Source of the DNA: Gemmatimonadota bacterium
Lineage (GTDB): Bacteria > Gemmatimonadota > Gemmatimonadetes > Longimicrobiales > Gaopeijiaceae
Direction of reading: 5' to 3'
Assembly: GCA_022823225.1 (NCBI GenBank)
Contig: JAJDXM010000085.1
Coordinates: 62,001-126,000 of the forward strand
DNA: 64,000 bases
Shown: piece after piece, positions 37,429-46,944 of the stretch
How the letters are laid out: each line of letters starts with the position of its first letter
Numbering within the stretch: the stretch's first letter is position 1
Notes under the pieces: generated by a model
Seen by the model: the letters and a program-made list of their open reading frames with translations, nothing else
Told to the model about the DNA's origin: nothing
Databases searched by the model: none
Program-made: the position numbers and the translations under genes

Positions 37429-39869
37429 CCGGGACATATCTCCTCCAGCGTGTCGTGGGTAACCAGAACCTCCCGCGGCCGCGACCCGTCGGGCGGGCCC
37501 AGGACACCGGCATCGTGCAGCTGGTCGACGATCCGGGCCGCGCGCCCGTAGCCGATCCGCAGCTTGCGCTGCAGCAGGGATGTCGATCCCGACCCCTGTC
37601 TGATGCATGCATCCGCAGCCTCGCGGAAAAGGTCGTCCCAGTCCGCGGCGAAGACCCCGTCCTCGCCGTCGCCGTCCGCTTCGACGGCCTTCACCTCCTC
37701 GAGGATGTCTCCCTCGCGCGTCTTCACCCGGGCCTTCAGCCCTTCCATGGTGTCCGCCTGGTCCCGATACCACCCCATCAGCGCTTCGGTCTCCTCCGTC
37801 GAAATGTAGGCGCCCTGCATTCGCACCGGCTCGCTGTGCCCCGGCGGCAGGAAGAGCATGTCACCCTGCCCGAGAAGCGAGTCCGCGCCGTTCTGGTCCA
37901 GGATCGTCCTTGAATCCGTCTTCGACGCGACGCGGAAAGCTATTCTGCATGGGAAGTTGGCCTTGATCAGCCCAGTGATCACATTAACGCTCGGGCGCTG
38001 GGTAGCGACCAGAAGGTGGATGCCGATCGCGCGCGCTTTCTGGGCGAGCTGGGCCAGCGGTTTCTCCACCTCGGCCTGCACCGTCATCATCAGGTCGGCC
38101 AGCTCGTCGACGACCACGACGATCCACGGCAGCACTCCGCCGGTGTACGTCCAGCTCGCCGGATCCTCTTCCGGGCCGTCTGCCACCGGCAGCCTGAGCT
38201 CGGTCCCCTGCTCCAGGCGGGCGTTGAACTCGAGGATCGAACGCACGCCATTGGCACCGAGAAGGGTGTAGCGGCGCTCCATCTCCATCACCGCCCACTT
38301 CAGTACGCTGGCGGCCTCCCTGGGGTCCGTCACGACCGGGTGGCGCAGGTGCGGCAGGTCCGTGTACGCCGAGAGCTCCACCATCTTCGGGTCGATCAGA
38401 AGCATCCTGAGCCGGTCGGGGCCGTGCCGGTAGACCAGGCTGGTGATGATCGTGTTGAGACACACCGACTTTCCCGACCCGGTGGCGCCGGCAATGAGGG
38501 CATGCGGCATGGCGGCCAGATCGGTGACGTAGGGCCGTCCGGCAAGGTCCTTGCCCATCGCGAGCGGCAGCGCCCCGCGGGACTGCGCGAAGGCCGGCGC
38601 GTCGAGGATCTCCCGAAGCCGCACGATCTCGGGACGCGGATTCGGGATCTCCACTCCCACCGCGCCCTTGCCCGGGATGGGGGCGACGATGCGCACGCTC
38701 CTCGCCTTCATGGCCAACGCGAGATCGGCGTCCAGATTCGCGATCCTGTTGACCTTGACCCCTGCCGCGGGAACGACCTCGTACTGGGTCACCACCGGCC
38801 CGGTCGTCCTCCCCGCGATCTCGCAGTCGATGTTGAACGTGGCGAGCGTATTGACGAGAACCCCGGCCAGCCGGTCCAGATCGCGCTCCATCCCGTACCG
38901 GTTGGCGAGCCGCGGTGCGATCAGCAGATCGAGCCCCGGGCGGGGGTGGTAGCCCTGAGGCGGTTCGGCGGGAAGAAGCGTGTCGTCGCCCGGGAAGACC
39001 GGGCCGGACCCCGGCGGGCCCCCGGCCGTCGACTCCGGCGACGTGGAGTCCGCGAACATCGCGCCGTCGGCCGCCTCGTCCACGGCGATCGGGTCCGCGG
39101 TGCCCGCGTCGCCGAAACCCGGGTCTTCGGGGCCGGGGTCCGCTTCCGCCTGCCCCGGCGCGGTCTCCGGGCGGACTTCGGCGGGACTGGCGGGGCGCCG
39201 CTTCCACCAGGCGCTCGCGGCCGACCCGGCCCGGCGCATCCCGCTCACCGTCGCTCGGCCCGCGCTGGCCGCCATCGCGGCGGGAGTCCGCAGCGGATCG
39301 AAGCGGAACGCCGCGATCGAAGTGACAATGAGCGCGGACGCGACGACCACCCAGGCACCGAACCATCCCAGCGAGCGCCTGAGGGGCTCTCCGATCCAAC
39401 TGCCGAGGTGGCCGTGCACCACCGCTTCGCCGCCGGCCAGAAACCCGAAGACGGGAAGGATCAGGAGCAGCGCCGCCGACACGACCCAGAGCGCCTTGCG
39501 CGCAGCCGGTCCCCACCAGCTGCCGGTCTGGGCCGCTCCGGCGAAGAGGCCGAGCGGAACGGCGGCGCACCCGAGCCCCAGCCATGTGACCAGCAGACCC
39601 TTCAGCGCGTCTCCAGCGGCCCCCACCGGGTTGCCGTCGGGAAAGACCCCGGCCCGGGCGCCCAGCAGTTGCAGCGGGAAGAGAGCCGCCGCGACGAGCA
39701 CCGCAAGCACGGCCGCCAGCACCGCGATCGTGGCTCGGGGATCGGGGTCCCTTCCGGTGCGCCTTTTCCCCCGCCCGGGGGCTTTTCGCACACGGCGCTT
39801 CGAGGCTCCACCACTTCGCCGGCCCGCCGAACGGGCACTGCCAGCCTTGCCTCCGAAGAACTTCGCCAC
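37425..39869 (-). CDS. ftsK: DNA translocase FtsK/SpoIIIE
   Basis: 814 residues. A very basic N-terminal 40 residues, four hydrophobic membrane segments (about 45-190), a Pro/Glu/Asp-rich linker (about 215-300), then the motor: GATGSGKSVCLNTI (Walker A, around residue 460), LLIDPKMVELS, VVVVDELADLMM (Walker B) and ATQRPSVNVITG. A C-terminal gamma winged-helix domain has SGSTSLLQRKLRIGYGRAARI. It pumps chromosomal DNA at the septum. The start is GTG 39869, about 50 bases after a candidate promoter. The linker is short for the family. Confidence 0.96.
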   Translation of the reverse strand: MAKFFGGKAGSARSAGRRSGGASKRRVRKAPGRGKRRTGRDPDPRATIAVLAAVLAVLVAAALFPLQLLGARAGVFPDGNPVGAAGDALKGLLVTWLGLGCAAVPLGLFAGAAQTGSWWGPAARKALWVVSAALLLILPVFGFLAGGEAVVHGHLGSWIGEPLRRSLGWFGAWVVVASALIVTSIAAFRFDPLRTPAAMAASAGRATVSGMRRAGSAASAWWKRRPASPAEVRPETAPGQAEADPGPEDPGFGDAGTADPIAVDEAADGAMFADSTSPESTAGGPPGSGPVFPGDDTLLPAEPPQGYHPRPGLDLLIAPRLANRYGMERDLDRLAGVLVNTLATFNIDCEIAGRTTGPVVTQYEVVPAAGVKVNRIANLDADLALAMKARSVRIVAPIPGKGAVGVEIPNPRPEIVRLREILDAPAFAQSRGALPLAMGKDLAGRPYVTDLAAMPHALIAGATGSGKSVCLNTIITSLVYRHGPDRLRMLLIDPKMVELSAYTDLPHLRHPVVTDPREAASVLKWAVMEMERRYTLLGANGVRSILEFNARLEQGTELRLPVADGPEEDPASWTYTGGVLPWIVVVVDELADLMMTVQAEVEKPLAQLAQKARAIGIHLLVATQRPSVNVITGLIKANFPCRIAFRVASKTDSRTILDQNGADSLLGQGDMLFLPPGHSEPVRMQGAYISTEETEALMGWYRDQADTMEGLKARVKTREGDILEEVKAVEADGDGEDGVFAADWDDLFREAADACIRQGSGSTSLLQRKLRIGYGRAARIVDQLHDAGVLGPPDGSRPREVLVTHDTLEEICPG

Positions 39870-39922
39870 TGTCGCCTCAGCCGCGCGGAACCGTGATCAC
39901 GCAATCGTGGGCCATATCTACA

Positions 39923-39951
39923 ATCTTATCAGATGCCCGCAGACATGCGAA
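39923..39951 (-). promoter_or_regulatory. Candidate promoter in front of ftsK
   Basis: Minus strand TTCGCA (39951-39946), 17-base spacer, TAAGAT (39928-39923), in the 95-base gap between the accC stop and ftsK. The gap is clearly more AT-rich than its surroundings. Confidence 0.42.
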
Positions 39952-39964
39952 CCCCGGTGGAAGC

Positions 39965-41314
39965 TCACGACATCCGGTCCTGGAACGCCTCCACGAACCC
40001 CGTGTCGATGTCGCCGGTCCGAAACGCATCGTCCCGCGTGATGCCGGCCAGATAGTCGATTGTGGTCGAGATCCCCTCGACGACGAAAGACTCGAGCGCT
40101 TCACGGCCCCTCACCACCGCCTCGCGGCGGGTGTTGCCCCACACGATCAGCTTCGCGATGAGCGAATCGTAGAACGGGGGAACGCGGTAGCCCGAGTACA
40201 CATGCGTGTCCACGCGAACGCCGGGGCCGCCCGGCTGGTGAAAGGTGGTGATGAGCCCCGGCGAGGGTGCGAATCCGCGCCCGGGATCCTCCGCGTTGAC
40301 ACGAAACTCGATCGCGTGGCCCCGGTGGGGTTGCTCACCCGGAGGGAAGGAGAGCGGCTCGCCCGCCGCCACCCTGATCTGCTCCTTGACCAGGTCCAGA
40401 CCGGTCGTGGCTTCGGTGACCGGGTGCTCGACCTGAATCCGCGTGTTCATTTCGATGAAGTGGAATTCGCCCGAGGAATCGAGGAGGAATTCGACGGTTC
40501 CCGCGCCCACGTAGCCGATCGCCTCGGCCGCCCTGACCGCCGCCGCGCCCATGCGTGCCCGCAGCTCCGGCGTGAGCGCAGGCGAAGGAGATTCCTCGAC
40601 CAGCTTCTGGTGCCGACGCTGGATCGAGCAATCCCGCTCGCCGAGGTGGAGAAGGCGCCCCTGCGTATCGCCGAAGACCTGGAACTCGATGTGCCGAGGC
40701 CGTTCCAGGCACCGCTCCAGATAGACCCCGCCGTCCCCGAAGGCGGCTTCCGCTTCGGCCCGGGCCGCGGTGAAGTGCCGGAGGAAGGAGCCCTCGTACC
40801 CCGCGATCCGCATCCCCTTCCCTCCTCCTCCCGCGGTGGCCTTGATCATGATCGGGTAGCCGATTTCGCGCGCCAGCCGCTGCGCCTCGGCCTCGTCCGA
40901 CACCGTCCCCCCCGAACCCGGCACGACCGGGACACCCGCGGCGCGCATCGTCTCGCGGGCCACCGCCTTGTCGCCCATGGCCCGAATCTGGTCCGGCGTC
41001 GGCCCCACGAACACGAGGTCGGAGCTCTGGCAGATCTCCGCGAACTCCGAGTTCTCGGCGAGGAAGCCGTACCCGGGGTGGACGGCCTCCGCCCCCGTGA
41101 TCTCGGCTGCGGCGATGATCCGCGACACCTTGAGGTACGACTGCGCGGCGCGGGCCGCGCCGATGCAGACGGCCTCGTCGGCGAATCGCACATGCAGCGC
41201 TTCCTGATCCGCCTCCGAGTACACCGCGACCGTCTCGATGTCCAGCTCGCGGCAGGCACGGACGATCCGAAGCGCGATCTCCCCCCGGTTCGCAATCAGG
41301 AGCTTCCTGAACAT
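39965..41314 (-). CDS. accC: Acetyl-CoA carboxylase, biotin carboxylase subunit
   Basis: ATP-dependent carboxylation of the biotin on AccB, first half of malonyl-CoA synthesis. 449 residues: [16 protein letters not shown] start, [21 protein letters not shown]-grasp glycine-rich loop [34 protein letters not shown], and the active-site [17 protein letters not shown] 41314 is 41 bases after the accB stop. AccA and AccD are not in the window. Confidence 0.97.
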   Translation of the reverse strand: MFRKLLIANRGEIALRIVRACRELDIETVAVYSEADQEALHVRFADEAVCIGAARAAQSYLKVSRIIAAAEITGAEAVHPGYGFLAENSEFAEICQSSDLVFVGPTPDQIRAMGDKAVARETMRAAGVPVVPGSGGTVSDEAEAQRLAREIGYPIMIKATAGGGGKGMRIAGYEGSFLRHFTAARAEAEAAFGDGGVYLERCLERPRHIEFQVFGDTQGRLLHLGERDCSIQRRHQKLVEESPSPALTPELRARMGAAAVRAAEAIGYVGAGTVEFLLDSSGEFHFIEMNTRIQVEHPVTEATTGLDLVKEQIRVAAGEPLSFPPGEQPHRGHAIEFRVNAEDPGRGFAPSPGLITTFHQPGGPGVRVDTHVYSGYRVPPFYDSLIAKLIVWGNTRREAVVRGREALESFVVEGISTTIDYLAGITRDDAFRTGDIDTGFVEAFQDRMS

Positions 41315-41355
41315 CAGGCGGTCGCCGTCCTCGATGTCACTCTCGGCTCCAGCCG

Positions 41356-41853
41356 TCAGGCCGGATCGACGCGGAAGAGGAGTTGGCCGTAGTCGACGGG
41401 TTCGGCGTTGTCGGCGCAGATCTCCACGATCCGTCCCGAGACCTCGCATTCGAGCTCGTTCATCAGCTTCATGGCCTCGATGACGCACAGCACGTCGCCG
41501 GCGGCCACCTTCGCGCCCACGTCGACGTAGGGGGGCGCTTCCGGCGAAGGGGCCCGGTAGAAGGTTCCCACCATCGGCGACGTGACGTCCACCAGATCCG
41601 CTGAAGGGGACTCCGCGGCATCCGCGGCCGGCGCGGGCGCTTCGGCCTGTGCGGGGCCGGGCGGCACCTGTGCGGGAGCCGCGGCCGGTGCCGGAGCCGC
41701 TGGCGGTGCCGCCGCCGGGGCGCCAGCGACCACGGTGCCGCTCGGGGACTTCGCCAGCCGTATGCGGGTACCCCCCCGGGCGATCTCCACGCTGTCCAGC
41801 GAGGACTCGTCCATCAGCCGGACCAGGGCCTCCAGAAACTCGAGATCGATCAT
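41356..41853 (-). CDS. accB: Acetyl-CoA carboxylase, biotin carboxyl carrier protein
   Basis: 165 residues. N-terminal helical segment, a long Ala/Pro-rich flexible linker (about residues 45-85), and the biotinyl domain with the modified lysine in [16 protein letters not shown] 41853 overlaps the efp stop in ATGA. It is the acceptor for biotin brought in by a transporter such as BioY (4909-5487). Confidence 0.97.
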   Translation of the reverse strand: MIDLEFLEALVRLMDESSLDSVEIARGGTRIRLAKSPSGTVVAGAPAAAPPAAPAPAAAPAQVPPGPAQAEAPAPAADAAESPSADLVDVTSPMVGTFYRAPSPEAPPYVDVGAKVAAGDVLCVIEAMKLMNELECEVSGRIVEICADNAEPVDYGQLLFRVDPA

Positions 41854-42416
41854 GCGCTCACCCTGGTGAGGTACTTGTCTTCACGCCGGTCGACCCTGAG
41901 GACGTCGCCGACCTCGACGAACAGCGGCACGTTCACCACCGCGCCCGTCTCCAGCGTGGCGGGTTTGGTGGCTCCCTGGGCGGTATCGCCCTTGAAACCG
42001 GGATCGGTGTCGGTTACGGCGAGCTCGACGAAGTCCGGCAGTTCCACGCTGATCACGTTTCCGTCGTGCACCAGTCCATGGCACTCCATGTTCTCCTTGA
42101 GATACTTCAACTGGCTCCGGCCCAGCATGTCCCCACTGACCGGGATCAGGTCCCAGGTCTCCTGGTCCATGAAGTGGAACAATTCGCCGTCGGTGTAGGA
42201 GTAGCTGACCGGCCGCCGCTCCAGCCGAACGCTGGTGACGCGCTCGCCGGCCCGGAAAGTCCGGTCCACAACCGCGCCCGAGAGCACGTTCTTGAGCTTG
42301 GTGCGCACGAAAGCGCCGCCCTTGCCGGGCTTCACATGCTGGAAATAGGTGATCGTCCAGAGGGTTCTGTCGATCTCCAATACCATGCCGTTACGGAAAT
42401 CCGCGGTGGTTGCCAT
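41850..42416 (-). CDS. efp: Translation elongation factor P
   Basis: Relieves ribosome stalling at polyproline, relevant here because several neighbours (TolA, AccB) are proline-rich. 188 residues, three beta-barrel domains. The tip of the modified loop is [17 protein letters not shown] with the lysine in PGKGGAF. The C-terminal signature region is [29 protein letters not shown] 42416 is 26 bases after the aroQ stop. Which modification is used cannot be told. Confidence 0.97.
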   Translation of the reverse strand: MATTADFRNGMVLEIDRTLWTITYFQHVKPGKGGAFVRTKLKNVLSGAVVDRTFRAGERVTSVRLERRPVSYSYTDGELFHFMDQETWDLIPVSGDMLGRSQLKYLKENMECHGLVHDGNVISVELPDFVELAVTDTDPGFKGDTAQGATKPATLETGAVVNVPLFVEVGDVLRVDRREDKYLTRVSA

Positions 42417-42442
42417 GACGTCGGCCTCGGTTCCCCTTGTTC

Positions 42443-42916
42443 TCAGCGGCGCGCCGGGGGGTCGCCGGAGTCCGCCTCCCCACACCGCGCCAGATGATTG
42501 ACCAGACAGCGGAACCCTGAAAGGTAGCTGTCCACCCCGAAGCCTGCGACCACCCCCACCGCCGCCGGCGCAAGGAAGGAGTGCCGTCGAAAGCGCTCCC
42601 GGCTCGCGGGGTTGCTCAGGTGAACCTCGACGAACGGCTTGCCGGTTGCGAGCAATCCGTCGAGCAGCGCGACCGATGTGTGGCCCAGGCCGGCAGGGTT
42701 GATCAGCACGCCGTCGATTCGGTCGCGCGCATTTGCCAGATAGTCCAGGATCGCCCCCTGGCTGTTGGACTGGAAGGCTTCCGCCACCGCCCCGGCTTCC
42801 TCCGCGAGTTCCGCGAGCGCGGCGTCGATGTCGGCCAGGGTCGCCGTGCCGTACACCTCCGGTTCCCGGACTCCCAGCAGGTTCAGATTGGGCCCGTGGA
42901 CGACGGCAATCCTCAC
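42443..42916 (-). CDS. aroQ: 3-dehydroquinate dehydratase, type II
   Basis: Third step of the shikimate pathway. 157 residues: VVHGPNLNLLGVREPEVYG with the active-site tyrosine and arginine, FQSNSQGAILDYL (the usual SNxEGxLID is changed to SNSQGAILD), LINPAGLGHTSVAL, and EVHLSNPASRERFRRHSFLAPAAVGVVAGFG. GTG 42916 is chosen from the family N-terminus and the AAGGAA upstream; the reading frame continues upstream into the dispersed repeat, but this is not expected to be translated. It heads the aroQ-efp-accB-accC operon. Confidence 0.95.
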   Translation of the reverse strand: MRIAVVHGPNLNLLGVREPEVYGTATLADIDAALAELAEEAGAVAEAFQSNSQGAILDYLANARDRIDGVLINPAGLGHTSVALLDGLLATGKPFVEVHLSNPASRERFRRHSFLAPAAVGVVAGFGVDSYLSGFRCLVNHLARCGEADSGDPPARR

Positions 42917-42934
42917 AGACGTTCCTTTCGCAAC

Positions 42935-43044
42935 CTGGCAGCCCGTGGACAAAACCCCCGCGGCATTCGAGCGGCGATGCATCCGCGCTGGCCGCGGTGC
43001 TCGCGTATTCGCGATGTCAAGTGGAGGTTACCAAATGTCATGTC
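42935..43044 (+). repeat. Dispersed repeat, copy B (upstream of aroQ)
   Basis: A 110-base unit on the plus strand, matching minus-strand copy A from CTGGCAGCCCGTGGAC to ACCAAATGTCATGTC. The most conserved part is the identical 20 bases CGGCATTCGAGCGGCGATGC (42961-42980). Here it is non-coding, reading outward from aroQ. The terminal ATG opens only a nine-codon frame. Confidence 0.85.
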
Positions 43045-43183
43045 TTCATTACCTGTCAGGCTCCTGTAGCTCCGCTCTGCGTTGCTCCCTGGACCAATGG
43101 CTCTGCCATTCGCCCTTCGTCGCGCCTTGCCAGCGCGGCGCCTCGCCGCTCTCGTTGCTCACGCGGGTTTGTCCACGGACTGC
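42938..43183. repeat. Inverted pair of GTGGACAA-core motifs
   Basis: GCAGCCCGTGGACAAAACCC (42938-42957) is matched in inverse by GGGTTTGTCCACGGACTGC (43165-43183): 18 of 20 positions with one base missing. The pair frames about 210 bases. The central TTGTCCACG differs by one base from the high-GC DnaA box TTGTCCACA. It could be terminal inverted repeats of a small decayed element or paired protein-binding sites. Confidence 0.55.
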
Positions 43184-43379
43184 TTGAAGCTACCCGTTTC
43201 CCTCACGGACGCCCTCGGGAGTCCCTCCCTCGGCAGCGCCGGCCTGCGAAGGAAAGGTATTTCACGCTACCGGGGTGTCAACGCGTTCGGTGGGAGGGGC
43301 GCGGCACCCCGCGGATCGAGCGGGGTCTTTGCCACGGGGTGCAAACGATTAACTTTCGAACAAGGAGGTGACGTCTGCC

Positions 43380-45206
43380 ATGATGCAGCAGCTCAGAAAC
43401 AGCACGAAGTGGATCATGATCCTCACGTTCCTCGCATTCGTGGCGCTCATGGTCTTCGAATGGGGCGCGGACATTTCCGGGCGCACGTCCGGCGGATTCG
43501 GAGAGATCGGGCGGGTCAACGGGACACCGGTTGCCCACGACAACTACATGAGGGCGTATCGGAGCCTCTACGACCAGGCCCAGGCCGCTCAGGAAGATCC
43601 CATCACGAACGCCCAGGTCACCGAACTCGAGAACCAGGCCTGGGACGAAACCGTGGCCAACATTCTGATCCAGCAGGAGTTGGAACGCAGGGGAATCGTG
43701 GTCACCGACGAGGAGATCCGGAACGCGGCGCTCTTCAGTCCCCCTCCCGATGCGTACACGAACCCGGCCTTCCAGACGGACGGACAGTTCGACCTGTCGC
43801 GGTACCAGCAGTTCGTGTCGGTCTCGGATCCGATGGTGCGGATGGAGCTCGAACTCTTCTACCGGTCCATAATCCCGCGGGGTAAGCTGCTCCGGCAGGT
43901 CAGCTCGGGAATCCATGTCTCGGACCGTGAACTCTGGGACATGTACCGGGAACAGAACGAGACCGCCAGCGTGAGCTACATCTCCTTCGAACCGCAGTTC
44001 CGGGTTTCCGACGACGCGATCGAGATCACGGCGAGAGAGGTCTCCGACTACTACGACGACAATCGCGAGGACTACTACATTCCGGCCAGCGCCAACGTGG
44101 TGTCGGTCGCGATCACCAAGGCCCCGACGCCCGCGGACACCGCGGCCGTGATCGCGCGGGCCGAGGAGATCCGGCAGTCGGTCCTGGGGGGCGAGGATTT
44201 CGCCGGGGTCGCGGCTCGCGAGTCGCAGGGACCCACGGCAGCCGACGGGGGAGACGTGGGCATCGTGCTCAAGGACGATCTCGTACCCTCGATGGACTCC
44301 GTCGTCTTCAGCGCCCGGCTGAACCGCATCACCGAACCGGTCACGGCGTCCTCCGGGGTGCACCTCCTCGAGGTGACCGACCGCTGGGGCGAGGACTCCG
44401 CGCGGGTGCGCCACATCGTGCTCAACCTCGAACGCACCGACGACTCCGAGATCGCGCTTTTCACGCTGGCGGATTCGCTGGAGGAACTCGGCCAATCCAT
44501 GTCGCTGGCCGAAGCCGCAGCGATCCTCGGCCTGGAGGCCGATACGCTCGACATCATCGAAACCCGGCCGATCGTTCCGGGGGCCGGCGACGTGGGTGAA
44601 GGCGGCGACTGGGTTTTCGAACCGGAAACAGTGATCGGCGAGGTCAGCCCCGTCTTTGAGAACTCGGTTTCCTTCTATTCCATGGAACTGGTGTCGTTCG
44701 ACGCGGCACGCTACCTGACCGAGGCGGAGGCCGAATCGGCCATTCGCGCCAGCATCGGCGTCGACAAGAAGGTCGCGCTTGCCTTCGACGAGGCCGAAGA
44801 GGTGCTGGACGAGATTCGCACCGGGCGTTCACTGTCGGAGGTGGCGCCCGAATTCGGCCTTGAGATCCGCGATGCCGGACCGTTCACGCGCACCCAGTTC
44901 GCGTTCGGCCTGGGGCGCTTCAATGCAGCGACCGGAACTGCATTCGGGCTCGAGGTCGGCGAGGTGTCGGAGGCTGTGGAGGCGAACGGCAATGTGTTCG
45001 TGCTCGAACGGACGGCCTCGGAGCCCGCGGACAGTCTGGCATGGGTGGAACAGTTGGAGACGCAACACCAACTGGAGTTCGCCCGGATCCGCCAGGCCAG
45101 ACTCACGCTCTGGATCGAGGCGCTTCGCGAAGCGGCGGACATTGTGGACCGCCGTGAACAGGTGCTAAGCAGCTCCGACGAACAGGCGGCGGCGCCTCCG
45201 ATCTAA
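43380..45206 (+). CDS. PpiD/SurA-type periplasmic peptidyl-prolyl isomerase
   Basis: 608 residues. A single N-terminal membrane anchor (WIMILTFLAFVALMVFEWG), SurA_N-like helical region (GRVNGTPVAHDNYMRAYRSLYDQ, ILIQQELERRGIVVTDEEIR), a parvulin domain around residues 230-340 (SVAITKAPTPAD..., GGEDFAGVAARESQGPTAADGGDVGIV), and a second, more diverged parvulin-like region toward the C-terminus (GRSLSEVAPEFGLEIRDAG). It should act at the inner membrane on exported proteins such as LptD and Pal. ATG 43380 follows AAGGAGG by 11 bases; GTG 43368 coincides with the Shine-Dalgarno and is rejected. Confidence 0.9.
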   Translation: MMQQLRNSTKWIMILTFLAFVALMVFEWGADISGRTSGGFGEIGRVNGTPVAHDNYMRAYRSLYDQAQAAQEDPITNAQVTELENQAWDETVANILIQQELERRGIVVTDEEIRNAALFSPPPDAYTNPAFQTDGQFDLSRYQQFVSVSDPMVRMELELFYRSIIPRGKLLRQVSSGIHVSDRELWDMYREQNETASVSYISFEPQFRVSDDAIEITAREVSDYYDDNREDYYIPASANVVSVAITKAPTPADTAAVIARAEEIRQSVLGGEDFAGVAARESQGPTAADGGDVGIVLKDDLVPSMDSVVFSARLNRITEPVTASSGVHLLEVTDRWGEDSARVRHIVLNLERTDDSEIALFTLADSLEELGQSMSLAEAAAILGLEADTLDIIETRPIVPGAGDVGEGGDWVFEPETVIGEVSPVFENSVSFYSMELVSFDAARYLTEAEAESAIRASIGVDKKVALAFDEAEEVLDEIRTGRSLSEVAPEFGLEIRDAGPFTRTQFAFGLGRFNAATGTAFGLEVGEVSEAVEANGNVFVLERTASEPADSLAWVEQLETQHQLEFARIRQARLTLWIEALREAADIVDRREQVLSSSDEQAAAPPI

Positions 45207-45297
45207 CTGATGGCGCACTGAGCCCGAGCGAGCGTCGCACCACGGATGCGTCGCCGACCGGGCTGCCATGGGGAGTTGTTCCGCGGACGGCCGGTCG

Positions 45298-45552
45298 CTA
45301 ACTCGTCGTCAAGCGGCGGGGAGCACCTTCCTCCTGCCCCTCCGATTCCCGGGACAGGGGTTTTTCCTCGCGGCGCGGCGCGATTTCCGTTTCGGCCCGC
45401 ACCGAAGACTCCACCTCGCGGATGGACGTCTTGAATTCCCTGATTCCCTTGCCGAGAGACGTTCCGATCTCTGGCAGCCGCTTCGCGCCGAAAAGGAGCA
45501 GACAGAGCAGCAGGATCGCCATCATCTCCCAAATACCAAGACCAAAAGGCAT
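45298..45552 (-). CDS. tatA: Sec-independent translocase TatA/E
   Basis: 84 residues: short N-terminus, one membrane helix (WEMMAILLLCLLLFG), the hinge FGAKRLPEIGTSLGKGIREFK typical of TatA, and a charged tail. It pairs with TatC at 52374-53294; no TatB is seen, so a minimal TatA/TatC system is likely. GAGGTGAG before ATG 45552 is a strong ribosome binding site. It is convergent with ppiD; no clear terminator hairpin is visible in the 91-base gap. Confidence 0.94.
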   Translation of the reverse strand: MPFGLGIWEMMAILLLCLLLFGAKRLPEIGTSLGKGIREFKTSIREVESSVRAETEIAPRREEKPLSRESEGQEEGAPRRLTTS

Positions 45553-45657
45553 TGTCGTCTCACCTCCAGCTGCCCGAGGGTTCCGGCGCGGCCTTCTCCA
45601 GGCGGCCCGGCTCGTCCCGGTATGGAGGGACAAGCTAACGCAAATGCGTGTTCGCTG

Positions 45658-45933
45658 CTACAGCCAGGAGCGCACGATCACGGCGACGATCACGATCCCG
45701 ACCAGGGTAAGGACGTTGAGAACGAAGGAAACCGGCCCGATGGTGAAGGCAACGGCCACGAGGTCCACGTAGAACGGACCGATCATCGCAGTGACCGAGC
45801 TGGTCAGAAAGGACCGGGCCGCGCTGGCCGGCAGGAAGCTCTCCGCAAGCCGGGTCAGCAGCCCCCCCAGGAACATCCCGATCGCCAGCGTGCAGATGGC
45901 GCGAAGAACCTCCCGTTTCCTGATCGGCCGCAT
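45658..45933 (-). CDS. DUF4321-like small membrane protein
   Basis: 91 residues with three hydrophobic segments (CTLAIGMFLGGLLTRL, VDLVAVAFTIGPVSFVLNVLTLVGIVIVAVIV) and a basic N-terminus (MRPIRKREVLR). The pattern FLGGLL...GPFYVDL...FTIGPVSFVLNV matches DUF4321 proteins as I recall them. Function unknown. It begins six bases after the polyprenyl synthase stop, so it is probably co-transcribed with isoprenoid and Tat genes. Confidence 0.68.
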   Translation of the reverse strand: MRPIRKREVLRAICTLAIGMFLGGLLTRLAESFLPASAARSFLTSSVTAMIGPFYVDLVAVAFTIGPVSFVLNVLTLVGIVIVAVIVRSWL

Positions 45934-45939
45934 ACCTGC

Positions 45940-46944
45940 CTACCTTGATCGGTCCATGACGTAGAGGACGGCGTCCCGGAGCGCCCGGAGCGCAGGTCCC
46001 GGAGGAAGTCCGCGAATCGCCGCTTCGGCGGCGTTCGCATGCTCCGTCGCCTTCAAGCGGGCGTAGTCGAGCCCGCCATTTCGCCTTACTAGCTCGATCA
46101 CGGCTTCCACCTCGTCGTCTCCGGGCTCGACCAGCGTGAAGACGTGCCTGACCCGGTCCATGTCGGCGGACCCCATCTCCCTGAGCGCGCCGATCAGCGG
46201 CAGCGTCACCTTCCGGCCGCGCAGATCGAGTCCCGCCGGCTTCCCGGTCACGCTCTCGCTCCCCTCGTAGTCGAGCATGTCGTCCGTGATCTGGAAGGCC
46301 ATTCCGAGCGCGTGTCCGTATCGCGCGAGCGCCGCGCGGTGGACGGGGTTCCCAGCCAGGGCACCCAGTTCGCACGCGGCGGACATCAGTGACGCCGTCT
46401 TCGCGGAGATGAGCCGGAAGTACTCGGCCTCGGAGTAGGTGATGTCGTCGTAAGCGAGCAGCTGGCGCATTTCGCCGACGCTCATCCGGTTGGCCGCGGC
46501 GGCGAGGACCCTGACCGCCTCGAGATCTCCGAGCCGGGCCAGTTCCGTAACCGACCGGCTGTACAGGTAGTCTCCCAGAATGATCGCGACCTGGTGCGAC
46601 CAGACGGCGTTGACCGTCGGCATCCCCCGGCGCAGCACCGAATGGTCCACCGCATCGTCGTGCACCAGGGTCGCGATGTGGACCAGTTCGACGACGGCGG
46701 CCAGCGTGAGCGCCGAGCGGGGAGATCTGCCTTCAAGTTCGCTGGCCAGGAGGACCAGGGTTGGCCGGAACAGCTTCCCGGGAACCTTGAGCAGATAGTC
46801 GTTGATCTCGTTGACCATGGAGTAGTCGGCCACGGCGATGCGGCTCAACTCCTCCGCGACCTGTTCCAGCCGGTCCTGCACGGGAACTCTGATCTCGTGG
46901 AGATCGACGGTGGCCCTTTGCGCGGCTGTCGTATGGTTCGTCAT
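45940..46944 (-). CDS. Polyprenyl diphosphate synthase
   Basis: Trans-prenyltransferase making a long isoprenoid chain, most likely for the quinone side chain. 334 residues. The first aspartate-rich motif is LVHDDAVDHSVLRRG, the second QITDDMLDYEG; also GKLFRPTLVLLASE and GKPAGLDLRGRKVTLPLI. Chain length cannot be told. I use ATG 46944; ATG 46971 would add MTFDSTACQ, which derives from a GTGGA-core motif. There are about 150 bases without a gene upstream. Confidence 0.93.
   Translation of the reverse strand: MTNHTTAAQRATVDLHEIRVPVQDRLEQVAEELSRIAVADYSMVNEINDYLLKVPGKLFRPTLVLLASELEGRSPRSALTLAAVVELVHIATLVHDDAVDHSVLRRGMPTVNAVWSHQVAIILGDYLYSRSVTELARLGDLEAVRVLAAAANRMSVGEMRQLLAYDDITYSEAEYFRLISAKTASLMSAACELGALAGNPVHRAALARYGHALGMAFQITDDMLDYEGSESVTGKPAGLDLRGRKVTLPLIGALREMGSADMDRVRHVFTLVEPGDDEVEAVIELVRRNGGLDYARLKATEHANAAEAAIRGLPPGPALRALRDAVLYVMDRSR

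Larger units (their letters stand above)
42917..43379. other. 463-base divergent intergenic region (aroQ / ppiD)
   Basis: The longest gene-free stretch in the window. It holds repeat copy B, an inverted pair of GTGGACAA cores, and a low-complexity part of unclear origin (43050-43260). A TTGACA hexamer on the minus strand (43281-43276) could direct transcription leftward to aroQ, but the -10 region is weak. Close to ppiD there is GATTAACTTT (about 43347-43356), and then AAGGAGG (43362-43368) as the ppiD ribosome binding site. I see no RNA gene or convincing open frame in it. Confidence 0.6.

Noticed and set aside
45207-45297. Rho-independent terminator between the convergent ppiD and tatA genes
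   Set aside because: Complementary stretches are short and there is no T-run on either strand.
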